Origin: Candidatus Omnitrophota bacterium
GTDB lineage: Bacteria; Omnitrophota; Gorgyraeia; Duberdicusellales; 4484-171
Assembly (NCBI GenBank): GCA_023818995.1
Contig: JAMWDA010000081.1
Location: 1 to 7,118, forward strand
Reading direction: 5' to 3'
Length of the DNA: 7,118 nt
A program made the translations under genes and the position numbers. Under the pieces are notes generated by a model. That model had not been told where the DNA came from. It worked only from the letters and a program-made list of their open reading frames with translations, and ran no database searches. Of the stretch, positions 1-6,678 are shown in pieces. The first letter of the stretch is position 1; every line of letters starts with the position of its first letter.

Positions 1-3000
1 TATCACCTTATACTCTTAGCAAAAGATGAGGAGGGGTATAGGAATTTACTTAAGCTTACAAGCTTTGGTTATTTAGAGGGGTTCTATTATAAGCCGAGAA
101 TAGATAAAGAGTTGCTATCTCTTTATAATAAAGGGCTAATAGGATTAAGCGCATGTCTTAATGGAGAAATTGCTATCAATATTTTGAAGGATAATATAAA
201 AGGAGCTTACCGATGTGCTGATGATTACATTAATATTTTTGGTAAAGGAAATTTTTATTTAGAAATTATGGATAATGGTTTAGAAGAACAAAAAATAGTT
301 AATAGTTGTCTTTTGAAGTTATCTAAGGATTTAGATATACCAATAGTAGCTAGTAACGATGTTCACTATATCGATAGGGATGAGGCTTTTGCTCATGAGG
401 TGTTATTGTGTATTCAAACTCAGACCACTTTAGATGATCCTAAACGTTTAAAATTTGGGAGTGATACTTTTCATTTTCGTTCTCCTTTAGAGATGAAAGA
501 TATTTTTAAAGATATACCTTTAGCATTAAAAAATTCATTAGAAATTATGCAGAAGTGTAATCTTATCCTTGATTTCTCTAAAGTTTACATTCCCCATTTC
601 CCTTTACCTTTAGGAGAAAAAAACGACTACGAGTATTTAAGAAAATTATGCGAGGAGAATTTAAGGAAACGTTATCCCAATCCCACTAAAGAAGTTTACG
701 AAATGATAGAAAAAGTTGGTTTCTCTAGTTATTTCCTTATTATTTGGGATTTAGTGGAGTTTGCTAAGAAAAATAGGATACCAACAGGACCAGGTAGAGG
801 TTCGGTAGCAGGTAGCATAGTAAGCTATATTTTAGGTATCACCGATATTGACCCTTTGAAATACCAACTTTTATTTGAAAGGTTTATCAATCCTGAAAGA
901 GTGAGTATGCCTGATATAGACCTTGATTTTTGTTATGAGAAGAGGGGTTATATTCTTGATTATGTAATTAAAAAATACGGTAAAGATAATGTAGCGCAAA
1001 TAATCACTTTTGGGACGATGTTAGCCAGAGCAGTGGTAAGAGATGTAGGGAGAGTGATGGGTTTAAGCTATGCGGAAGTGGATAGAATAGCTAAGATGAT
1101 ACCTTCTGGTGTAGGACATTCTATCAATTTAAATGAGGCTTTGAAGGTTAGTCCAGAACTTAACGATGCTTATAACAATGATCCTACAGTAAAAAAGTTG
1201 ATAGATGTAGCTATGCAATTAGAGGGTCTTTCTCGTCATTCTTCCACCCATGCTGCGGGAGTAGTTATCTCTGATATTCCTCTTATAGAAAGAATACCGT
1301 TGATAAAAGGTAGTAACGATGAAATTATCACTGGATTTGAGATGGATTCTTTAGAGAAGATAGGTTTATTGAAGATGGATTTCTTAGGTCTGAAGACTTT
1401 AACGGTTATTAATAGTACTTTGGAGATAATAAAACGCACGCGTAATATAGATATAGATATTAATAGCGTATCTTTGGATGATCATAATACTTACGATTTG
1501 TTATGTAAGGGTGAAACTATCGGAGTGTTCCAGTTAGAAAGCCGTGGTATGCGTGAGTTGTTAAAGAGAATAGCTCCAAGAAAGTTCGAGGATTTGATAG
1601 CAATTTTAGCTTTGTATAGACCAGGACCTTTAGGTAGTGGTATGGTGGATGATTATATTGAAAGGAAACAGGGTAAAAAGCCAATCTCTTATATACACCC
1701 TAAGTTGGAACCAATACTTAAAGAAACTTATGGGATTATCTTATATCAAGAGCAAACTATGCAGATAGCTTCGGAATTAGCTGGATTTAGCCTCGCTCAA
1801 TCGGATCTTTTACGTAAAGCTATTGGTAAAAAGATACCCGAGATAATGGAAGAGCAGAAGAATCTTTTTATAGAAGGTTGTAAAAAGAATAAAATTCCTG
1901 TTAACATAGCTAACGTCATCTTTGACCTTATTGATTATTTTTCTGGTTATGGTTTTAATAAATCACATTCTACTGCGTATGCGATTATTTCTTATCGCAC
2001 AGCTTATCTAAAGGCTAATTTTAAAGTAGAGTTTATGGCAGCATTGCTTACCAGTGAGAGGAATAATACTGATAAAATCGTAGAGTATGTTAACGAAGCT
2101 GGGCGTAGAGGGATAAAGGTTTTGCCTCCTGATATTAATGAGAGTTTCGCACATTTTACTGTTACTAAGGATGGTAATATAAGATTTGGTCTTTTGGCAA
2201 TAAAAAATGTAGGAGAATCAGCTTTAGAAAATATTATAAATGTGCGTAAACAAAAGAAATTTGATAGTTTTTTTGACTTTTATGAAAGAGTAGACCTAAA
2301 GACAGTAAATAGAAAAGTAAGTGAGAGTCTCATTAAATCAGGAGCAATGGATAGTTTCGGTCTTAAACGATCACAAATGATGGTTCTATTAGATAAAATT
2401 CTTGATAGAAACTATAAAAAAGTAGTAGATAGCCAACAACTTTGTTTTTTCAAGACCTCTTCTAAGGAAGATATTCCTGATATAGAAGAGTGGCCAATAG
2501 TTCAACTTTTAAATTTTGAAAAGAGCCTTTTAGGAATATACGTGAGTTCACACCCTTTACATTTATACGATAAACTCAGAGATTATTTAGCTGTTAAAAC
2601 TATAAGTAGTATCTATGAGAATAAGATAATTAAGGAGAGTTTAATTATGGGAGTGATCTCTGAAATAAAATTGATTACTACACGTAAGAATGAACGTATG
2701 GCTTTTGTTAAATTGGAGGACGAGAGGGGTTCAATAGAGGTAGTAGTTTTCCCTAAGGTTTATGAGACAGTTTATCCTTATATTGGGGAGACAAAAGTGG
2801 TATTGGTAAAAGGGGTTCCCCAGTTTAAGGATACAGGTATAAATTTTATTGCTAACGATATTTTCCTTGCCGAGAGTATTTTCTCCAAAGTTAGAGGTTT
2901 GGAAATAAAAGTTAATGGCAAGATAGATTTGAAAAGGATTAAGGAAATTTTTCTTAAAAATAAAGGGAACGTCCCAGTTTATTTTGTTTTGAACAATGGT

Positions 3001-3117
3001 AAGGTTAAAGGTTTGAAGATTAAGACCTCAGAAGATTTCCAAATTAGTATAAATGAATCTTTGCTTACAGAAATTAGTGAGGCTATAGGGGAGGGAAACT
3101 TTCTCTTGACACTTTAA
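1..3117 (+). CDS. dnaE: DNA polymerase III alpha subunit DnaE (5'-truncated by window)
   Basis: This is the catalytic subunit of the replicative DNA polymerase, which extends DNA within the cytoplasmic replisome. The frame is open from base 1, and its first codons already read as conserved DnaE sequence (YHLILLAKDEEGY). The gene therefore begins upstream, and about 95 N-terminal residues are missing judging from motif offsets to E. coli DnaE. In window numbering (1038 residues) the PHP domain covers roughly 1-190, with H2, C52, D120 and H122 matching known PHP metal ligands. PGRGS lies at 264-268. The catalytic aspartates are D305 and D307 (PDIDLDF) and D460 (KMDFLG). YGFNKSH lies at 650-656, helix-hairpin-helix repeats at about 728-785, a clamp-binding-like QLCFF at 813-817 and an OB fold at about 881-935. 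A tau-binding-type tail follows. The stop codon lies within a promoter for the next gene. The identification is certain; domain edges are approximate. Confidence 0.97.
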   Translation, partial: YHLILLAKDEEGYRNLLKLTSFGYLEGFYYKPRIDKELLSLYNKGLIGLSACLNGEIAINILKDNIKGAYRCADDYINIFGKGNFYLEIMDNGLEEQKIVNSCLLKLSKDLDIPIVASNDVHYIDRDEAFAHEVLLCIQTQTTLDDPKRLKFGSDTFHFRSPLEMKDIFKDIPLALKNSLEIMQKCNLILDFSKVYIPHFPLPLGEKNDYEYLRKLCEENLRKRYPNPTKEVYEMIEKVGFSSYFLIIWDLVEFAKKNRIPTGPGRGSVAGSIVSYILGITDIDPLKYQLLFERFINPERVSMPDIDLDFCYEKRGYILDYVIKKYGKDNVAQIITFGTMLARAVVRDVGRVMGLSYAEVDRIAKMIPSGVGHSINLNEALKVSPELNDAYNNDPTVKKLIDVAMQLEGLSRHSSTHAAGVVISDIPLIERIPLIKGSNDEIITGFEMDSLEKIGLLKMDFLGLKTLTVINSTLEIIKRTRNIDIDINSVSLDDHNTYDLLCKGETIGVFQLESRGMRELLKRIAPRKFEDLIAILALYRPGPLGSGMVDDYIERKQGKKPISYIHPKLEPILKETYGIILYQEQTMQIASELAGFSLAQSDLLRKAIGKKIPEIMEEQKNLFIEGCKKNKIPVNIANVIFDLIDYFSGYGFNKSHSTAYAIISYRTAYLKANFKVEFMAALLTSERNNTDKIVEYVNEAGRRGIKVLPPDINESFAHFTVTKDGNIRFGLLAIKNVGESALENIINVRKQKKFDSFFDFYERVDLKTVNRKVSESLIKSGAMDSFGLKRSQMMVLLDKILDRNYKKVVDSQQLCFFKTSSKEDIPDIEEWPIVQLLNFEKSLLGIYVSSHPLHLYDKLRDYLAVKTISSIYENKIIKESLIMGVISEIKLITTRKNERMAFVKLEDERGSIEVVVFPKVYETVYPYIGETKVVLVKGVPQFKDTGINFIANDIFLAESIFSKVRGLEIKVNGKIDLKRIKEIFLKNKGNVPVYFVLNNGKVKGLKIKTSEDFQISINESLLTEISEAIGEGNFLLTL

Positions 3118-3134
3118 TTTAGCAATGGTATAAA
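3106..3134 (+). promoter_or_regulatory. Sigma70-type promoter for the HU gene
   Basis: A perfect -35 hexamer TTGACA (3106-3111) is followed after exactly 17 bases by TATAAA (3129-3134), preceded by TGG (3126-3128), which is an extended -10 (TGn). The -35 hexamer coincides with the Leu and Thr codons near the end of dnaE, and the spacer contains the dnaE stop codon. Standard geometry puts the transcription start near 3141, so the transcript would begin 0-3 bases before the HU ATG at 3143. What is seen is the sequence match; activity and start site are inferred. The match is better than anything else I found in the window. Confidence 0.78.
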
Positions 3135-3142
3135 TTTTGGTG

Positions 3143-3415
3143 ATGACCAAGAGGGATATCGTAGTTAAGATAAAGGAAAGAACAGGGATAAAACAAGCTA
3201 TAGTCAAAGAGGTACTTCAGGAAGTATTTAATACTATTTTTGAATTTCTAAAAGATGGTAAGAGGGTGGAGATAAGAAATTTTGGGGTTTTTAAAGTAAA
3301 AAAGAGAGGTCCTAAAGTAGGGCGTAATATAAAGACAGGAGAAACTATTCCTCTGCCGGAGAAGAACATAGTGGTTTTTAAGCCCGGTTTAGAAATGAAG
3401 GAAGAGATAAAGTGA
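3143..3415 (+). CDS. hup: HU/IHF-family DNA-binding nucleoid protein
   Basis: This is a small histone-like protein of 90 residues, the normal HU length, which binds and bends DNA as a dimer in the nucleoid. The N-terminus (MTKRDIVVKIKERTG) and helical region are typical. RNFGVF (45-50) and the arm segment VGRN...TGE (59-67) are family hallmarks, and the protein ends with the usual FKPG near the C-terminus. The frame also contains TTG at 3137 and GTG at 3140. The ATG at 3143 is preferred because it gives the family N-terminus and because the upstream promoter would start transcription at about 3141. There is no Shine-Dalgarno sequence, so the mRNA may be leaderless. Residue 63, normally the DNA-intercalating proline at the beta-arm tip, is isoleucine (codon ATA, 3329-3331). 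Whether it is strictly HU or an IHF-like subunit cannot be decided; the symbol is generic. Confidence 0.95.
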   Translation: MTKRDIVVKIKERTGIKQAIVKEVLQEVFNTIFEFLKDGKRVEIRNFGVFKVKKRGPKVGRNIKTGETIPLPEKNIVVFKPGLEMKEEIK

Positions 3416-3470
3416 ATCACCTCTAATTCTCTCTATATGCAAATCTATACCCCTCATTCTTAATTTTAAG

Positions 3471-4751
3471 ATGAAAAAATTTTTCCATAGCATAAGGGGA
3501 ACAACGGATTTTTATCCTCCTAAGTCATTTGTTATTGAAAAGATAATAGAGAAAGCCAAAGCTATTTTTCAAAATTTTGGTTACGAGCCAATTATTTTAC
3601 CGCATTTAGAGGAGGAGGGTTTATTTCAAAAGAGTGTAGGAGCGATAACCGATATTGTGGAGAAACAGATGTTTAAAATAGAATCTAAAGGTATAGTGCT
3701 TAGACCAGAAGGAACAGCACAGGTAGCACGTTTTTATATAGAAAATAATCTCTCAAAATTACGTGATTTTCATAAATTTTATTACTTGGGAGCAATGTTC
3801 AGAGGAGAAAGACCACAGAAAGGTAGACTAAGAGAATTTAACCACATTGGTGCTGAGGCAATTGGTTCCAACAGTTTCTATTTAGACGCGGAAATCATAG
3901 AGTTAGCCGTGAAGATAGTTAAAGAGATAGGGATAAAAGATTTTTCTTTGAAATTGAATAGCTTAGGTTGTATAAAAGATAAGAATCGTTTAGCTCAGTT
4001 AATTAAGGATAAATTAGCTGTTTATAAAAATAATTTTTGTCCTGATTGTCAGAGAAGATTTAACTATAATCCTTTACGTATATTAGATTGTAAAAATGAA
4101 GGTTGTAGGGTTATAATTCGTTCGTTAAATTTAGATAGAAATAATTATTTATGTTATGATTGTAATGAACATTTTTCTGGTGTGTTAAATTTATTAGATG
4201 AGTTTGCCATTTCTTACAAATATGAGCCTCTATTGGTTAGAGGTTTAGATTACTATACGAATACTGTTTTTGAGATAACTACCTCTTTACTTGGTTCGCA
4301 GGATGCGTTAGGAGCGGGTGGGAGATATAACGAACTAATTAGTAATTTAGGGGGGGATAGAGTAGGTGCAGTAGGTTTTGCTTTAGGTTTAGAGAGGATA
4401 TTACTTTTATTAGATACACCTACACAGATTAATCGCTTAAAAGTATTTGTAGCTAGTTCCTCTTTAGAGATGTATAAAGAGGCTTATAGAATAACGAGAT
4501 TATTGAGAGAGAACAATATACCGGCTGAGATTGACTACAAAGATAAAACTTTGAAAGCGCAACTTAAATACGCCAATAAACTGGGTGTTTCCATAGTTGT
4601 TATTTTGGGAGATGAGGAGTTTAAAGAAGGGTGTATTTTGGTGAGGGATATGGAAAAGTCTTTGCAGGAGAAAGTAAGAAAGGAAGATTTACTAAGCATA
4701 ATTAAAAGGAGAAAAGATGTTAAGAACACACACCTCTATAGAGTTAAATGA
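3471..4751 (+). CDS. hisS: Histidyl-tRNA synthetase
   Basis: This class II aminoacyl-tRNA synthetase charges tRNA-His with histidine in the cytoplasm. At 426 residues it is the usual bacterial length. The N-terminus SIRGTTDFYPP (7-17) is typical. LRPEGTAQ lies at 77-84, and motif 2 at 105-132 contains FRGERPQKGR with R111. The histidine-specific HisA block RGLDYYTNTVFE is at 257-268, GAGGRY at 281-286, and motif 3 GFALGLER at 302-309. The anticodon-binding domain occupies about 322-412. Six cysteines cluster in the insertion region (190, 193, 207, 212, 228, 231). The ATG at 3471 fits the family N-terminus but has no clear Shine-Dalgarno sequence. The gene follows HU by 55 bases, and its last 11 codons overlap the start of aspS, giving a short C-terminal tail (about 415-426) that looks like run-on beyond the normal family end. 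Confidence 0.98.
   Translation: MKKFFHSIRGTTDFYPPKSFVIEKIIEKAKAIFQNFGYEPIILPHLEEEGLFQKSVGAITDIVEKQMFKIESKGIVLRPEGTAQVARFYIENNLSKLRDFHKFYYLGAMFRGERPQKGRLREFNHIGAEAIGSNSFYLDAEIIELAVKIVKEIGIKDFSLKLNSLGCIKDKNRLAQLIKDKLAVYKNNFCPDCQRRFNYNPLRILDCKNEGCRVIIRSLNLDRNNYLCYDCNEHFSGVLNLLDEFAISYKYEPLLVRGLDYYTNTVFEITTSLLGSQDALGAGGRYNELISNLGGDRVGAVGFALGLERILLLLDTPTQINRLKVFVASSSLEMYKEAYRITRLLRENNIPAEIDYKDKTLKAQLKYANKLGVSIVVILGDEEFKEGCILVRDMEKSLQEKVRKEDLLSIIKRRKDVKNTHLYRVK
4707..4711 (+). promoter_or_regulatory. Shine-Dalgarno sequence of aspS inside hisS
   Basis: AGGAG lies 5 bases before the ATG at 4717, inside the hisS reading frame. It fixes the aspS start within hisS and supports translational coupling: ribosomes ending hisS at 4751 have already passed, or can step back to, this site. 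Confidence 0.82.
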
Positions 4752-6138
4752 AAGTTTGGTAGGTAAAGAAGTAGAAGTTTGTGGCTGGGTGGATAGTCGT
4801 AGGAACCATGGGAAATTGATATTTATAGATATTAGAGACCGATGGGGTAAAATTCAAGTTGTCTTTACTCCTAAACCTTATAAGGATACGTATAATTTAG
4901 CTAAGCAGTTGCATAACGAGTATGTGGTGAAGGTTAAAGGAGAAGTAACCTTAAGACCAAAAGGTACAGAAAACCCTAATATATCTACAGGTAATATAGA
5001 GCTATTTGGTAAAGAGTTAGAGATTTTGAGTTCTTGCGAGGAACTACCTTTTCTTGTTGAGGATAATATAGAAGTGGGAGAGGAGGTTAGACTTTTTCAT
5101 CGTTATTTGGATTTACGGAGAAGAGTTATGTTAGAAAAATTGTTAATAAGGCATAAGTGTAATTATTTCTTTCGTGAGTTTTTGAATAATAAAGGTTTTT
5201 TAGAGATAGAGACACCTTTTCTTACCAAATCTACTCCTGAAGGAGCAAGAGATTTTTTAGTTCCTTGTCGACTTAATCCTCCTAAGTTTTACGCTTTACC
5301 TCAATCACCACAACTTTTTAAACAGATACTTATGGCTTCAGGTATAGAAAGATACTTTCAGATAGTGCGATGTTTTAGAGATGAGGATTTAAGAAAGGAC
5401 CGTCAACCAGAATTTACCCAGCTTGATATAGAGATGTCTTTTGTAGATGAGGAAGATATTATCTTTTTGGTAGAGGATATGATTGATTATGTGTTTAGCA
5501 AAGTTTTGGGTATAAATATTGTTAAGCCATTTTTACGTTTGGATTATCAAGAGGCATTAGGTAAATATGGAACGGATAAGCCCAATGTAGGGGAAGGCGA
5601 TTATAGGTTTATATGGGTAGTAAATTTTCCTATGTTTGAGTATAACGAAGAGGAGAAGAGATGGCAGGCTTGTCATCACCCTTTTACCTCTCCTAAGGAG
5701 GAAGATATAAATCTTTTAGAAAAAATAGGTGATGGACAGATTGAGCAAGATAAAGATAATCTTTTTAAAAATATGAGAGCACGTGCTTACGACCTTATTT
5801 TAAACGGTGAAGAGGTTGCTGGTGGCTCTATAAGGATACACTCTCCTTATTTACAGAAGAAAGTTTTTTCTATTTTAGGTATATCTGAGGCGGAAGCAGA
5901 AGAGAAGTTTGGTTTTCTTTTAAGAGCTTTTAGATATGGTGTTCCACCACATGGAGGGATTGCTTTTGGGTTAGATAGATTATATACTATTATTACTCGT
6001 TCGGAGAGTATAAGAGAGGTGATAGCTTTTCCCAAGACACAAAAAGGCATATGTCCGTTGACCTCTGCTCCTTCTAGTGTAGAGACAAGACAACTTAATG
6101 AGTTATCTATAAAGGTAGTGGAAGAGGAAAATAGATAA
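4717..6138 (+). CDS. aspS: Aspartyl-tRNA synthetase, bacterial type lacking the GAD insertion
   Basis: This class II synthetase charges tRNA-Asp with aspartate and possibly also tRNA-Asn. The start gives the family N-terminus (MLRTHT). The N-terminal OB-fold anticodon domain covers about 1-105, with GWVDSRRNHG at 23-32. Motif 1 is at about 160-182 and the aspartate-specific LPQSPQLFKQ at 194-203. Motif 2 FRDEDLRKDRQPEFTQ is at 220-235 with R221. HHPFT is at 320-324, and motif 3 GIAFGLDRL at 414-422 with R421. The C-terminus (PLTSAPSSV, then LNELSI) is bacterial in type, not archaeal. At 473 residues it is over 100 shorter than usual bacterial AspRS. YGTDKPN (284-290) runs almost directly into DYRFIWVVNFPMFE (295-308), exactly where the GAD domain of about 130 residues normally sits. 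The frame is intact on both sides and all catalytic motifs remain, so it is a domain absence, not a broken gene. It overlaps hisS by 35 bases. Confidence 0.98.
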   Translation: MLRTHTSIELNESLVGKEVEVCGWVDSRRNHGKLIFIDIRDRWGKIQVVFTPKPYKDTYNLAKQLHNEYVVKVKGEVTLRPKGTENPNISTGNIELFGKELEILSSCEELPFLVEDNIEVGEEVRLFHRYLDLRRRVMLEKLLIRHKCNYFFREFLNNKGFLEIETPFLTKSTPEGARDFLVPCRLNPPKFYALPQSPQLFKQILMASGIERYFQIVRCFRDEDLRKDRQPEFTQLDIEMSFVDEEDIIFLVEDMIDYVFSKVLGINIVKPFLRLDYQEALGKYGTDKPNVGEGDYRFIWVVNFPMFEYNEEEKRWQACHHPFTSPKEEDINLLEKIGDGQIEQDKDNLFKNMRARAYDLILNGEEVAGGSIRIHSPYLQKKVFSILGISEAEAEEKFGFLLRAFRYGVPPHGGIAFGLDRLYTIITRSESIREVIAFPKTQKGICPLTSAPSSVETRQLNELSIKVVEEENR

Positions 6139-6140
6139 GA

Positions 6141-6147
6141 AAGGGGG
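6141..6147 (+). promoter_or_regulatory. Shine-Dalgarno sequence of the LysM lipoprotein gene
   Basis: The purine run AAGGGGG ends 5 bases before the ATG at 6153, immediately after the aspS stop codon. It is the strongest ribosome-binding site in the window and supports the ATG at 6153, which also gives a proper lipoprotein signal peptide. Confidence 0.72.
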
Positions 6148-6152
6148 AAATA

Positions 6153-6668
6153 ATGAGAAGGTTTTTAATTATCTTAGGATTGATATTTCTTTCAGGTTGT
6201 TTGATAAGAATTTATAATACAGAGAAGCCAAGAAAGGATATAGCTATGGAAGGTAATCAAGGTTACGTTGTAGGAGAGAGTGCTCCCGAGAAACCAAAAT
6301 TGAAAAACACAAGGACGATAAGAGTTGTAGAGGTAGAAATGGGCTCGCATAAACCTAAAGAGGTAGATACAAGTAAACCTACTAAAGAGGAAGGATTAGA
6401 AATCCCCGAGGAAAGACCTGTATATTCTCCCATGATAGAAGAAGAGATCTCTGTAAAAGAACTTCAGGATAGTAATATTAATTTAGAGGCACCTAAAAAG
6501 GATTACACTTACTATACGGTTGAAGAAGGAGATACTCTGCAAAAGATATCTTCTAAATTTTATGGAACAACAAAGAAGTGGCAGTTACTTTACGAAGAGA
6601 ATAAAGATGTTTTAAAGGGTCCTGATAAAGTTTATCCCGGACAAAAGATAAAAATTCCCAATCTATAA
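6153..6668 (+). CDS. LysM-domain lipoprotein, probable envelope anchor
   Basis: This 171-residue predicted lipoprotein has a short positively charged start (MRR), a hydrophobic stretch (4-13) and the lipobox LSGC with the lipidated cysteine at 16. Residue 17 is leucine, not aspartate, which by the enterobacterial Lol rule would favour the outer membrane. The middle (about 40-115) is a Glu/Lys/Pro-rich, probably extended linker with no recognisable fold. A single C-terminal LysM domain (about 119-169) starts YYTVEEGDTLQKISSKFYG and ends YPGQKIKIP; LysM binds N-acetylglucosamine in peptidoglycan. The simplest reading is a membrane-to-peptidoglycan tether. The conserved-looking segment after the cysteine (YNTEKPRKD, then EGNQGYVVGE) recalls a lipoprotein family I associate with Omnitrophota-like genomes, but that is from memory. 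It sits 14 bases after aspS and 10 before phoH, probably co-transcribed. The exact role is unknown. Confidence 0.88.
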   Translation: MRRFLIILGLIFLSGCLIRIYNTEKPRKDIAMEGNQGYVVGESAPEKPKLKNTRTIRVVEVEMGSHKPKEVDTSKPTKEEGLEIPEERPVYSPMIEEEISVKELQDSNINLEAPKKDYTYYTVEEGDTLQKISSKFYGTTKKWQLLYEENKDVLKGPDKVYPGQKIKIPNL

Positions 6669-6678
6669 ATTTTAAGAG

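Noticed and set aside
112..114. TTG as a possible start of dnaE
   Set aside because: The same frame is open to base 1 and the 37 codons before it read as conserved DnaE PHP sequence, so the gene simply continues upstream of the window.
1236..1439. Antisense open frame of 67 codons within dnaE (similar ones at 3217-3420, 4535-4729, 5847-6050 and 6672-6866)
   Set aside because: All lie opposite clearly conserved coding sequence, have no ribosome-binding site or recognisable protein, and are shadows of the sense genes.
3137..3142. TTG (3137) and GTG (3140) as alternative starts for HU
   Set aside because: They lie at or before the predicted transcription start and add residues not found at HU N-termini; the ATG at 3143 gives the family start.
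3412..3420. GTGAATCAC, a short palindrome at the HU stop codon, as a terminator or operator
   Set aside because: The stem is only 4 base pairs with one central base, with no T-run after it; too short to support a terminator or a named operator.
3416..3470. A separate promoter for hisS in the HU-hisS gap
   Set aside because: TATACC (3446-3451) and TTAATT-like boxes are present but no acceptable -35 lies at 16-18 bases, so I cannot support a promoter beyond the shared AATTTT element.
6638..6669. A full promoter for phoH using TATAAA at 6664
   Set aside because: The nearest -35-like CGGACA is about 20 bases away and matches only 4 of 6 bases; the -10-like element is kept only as part of the recurrent AATTTT finding.
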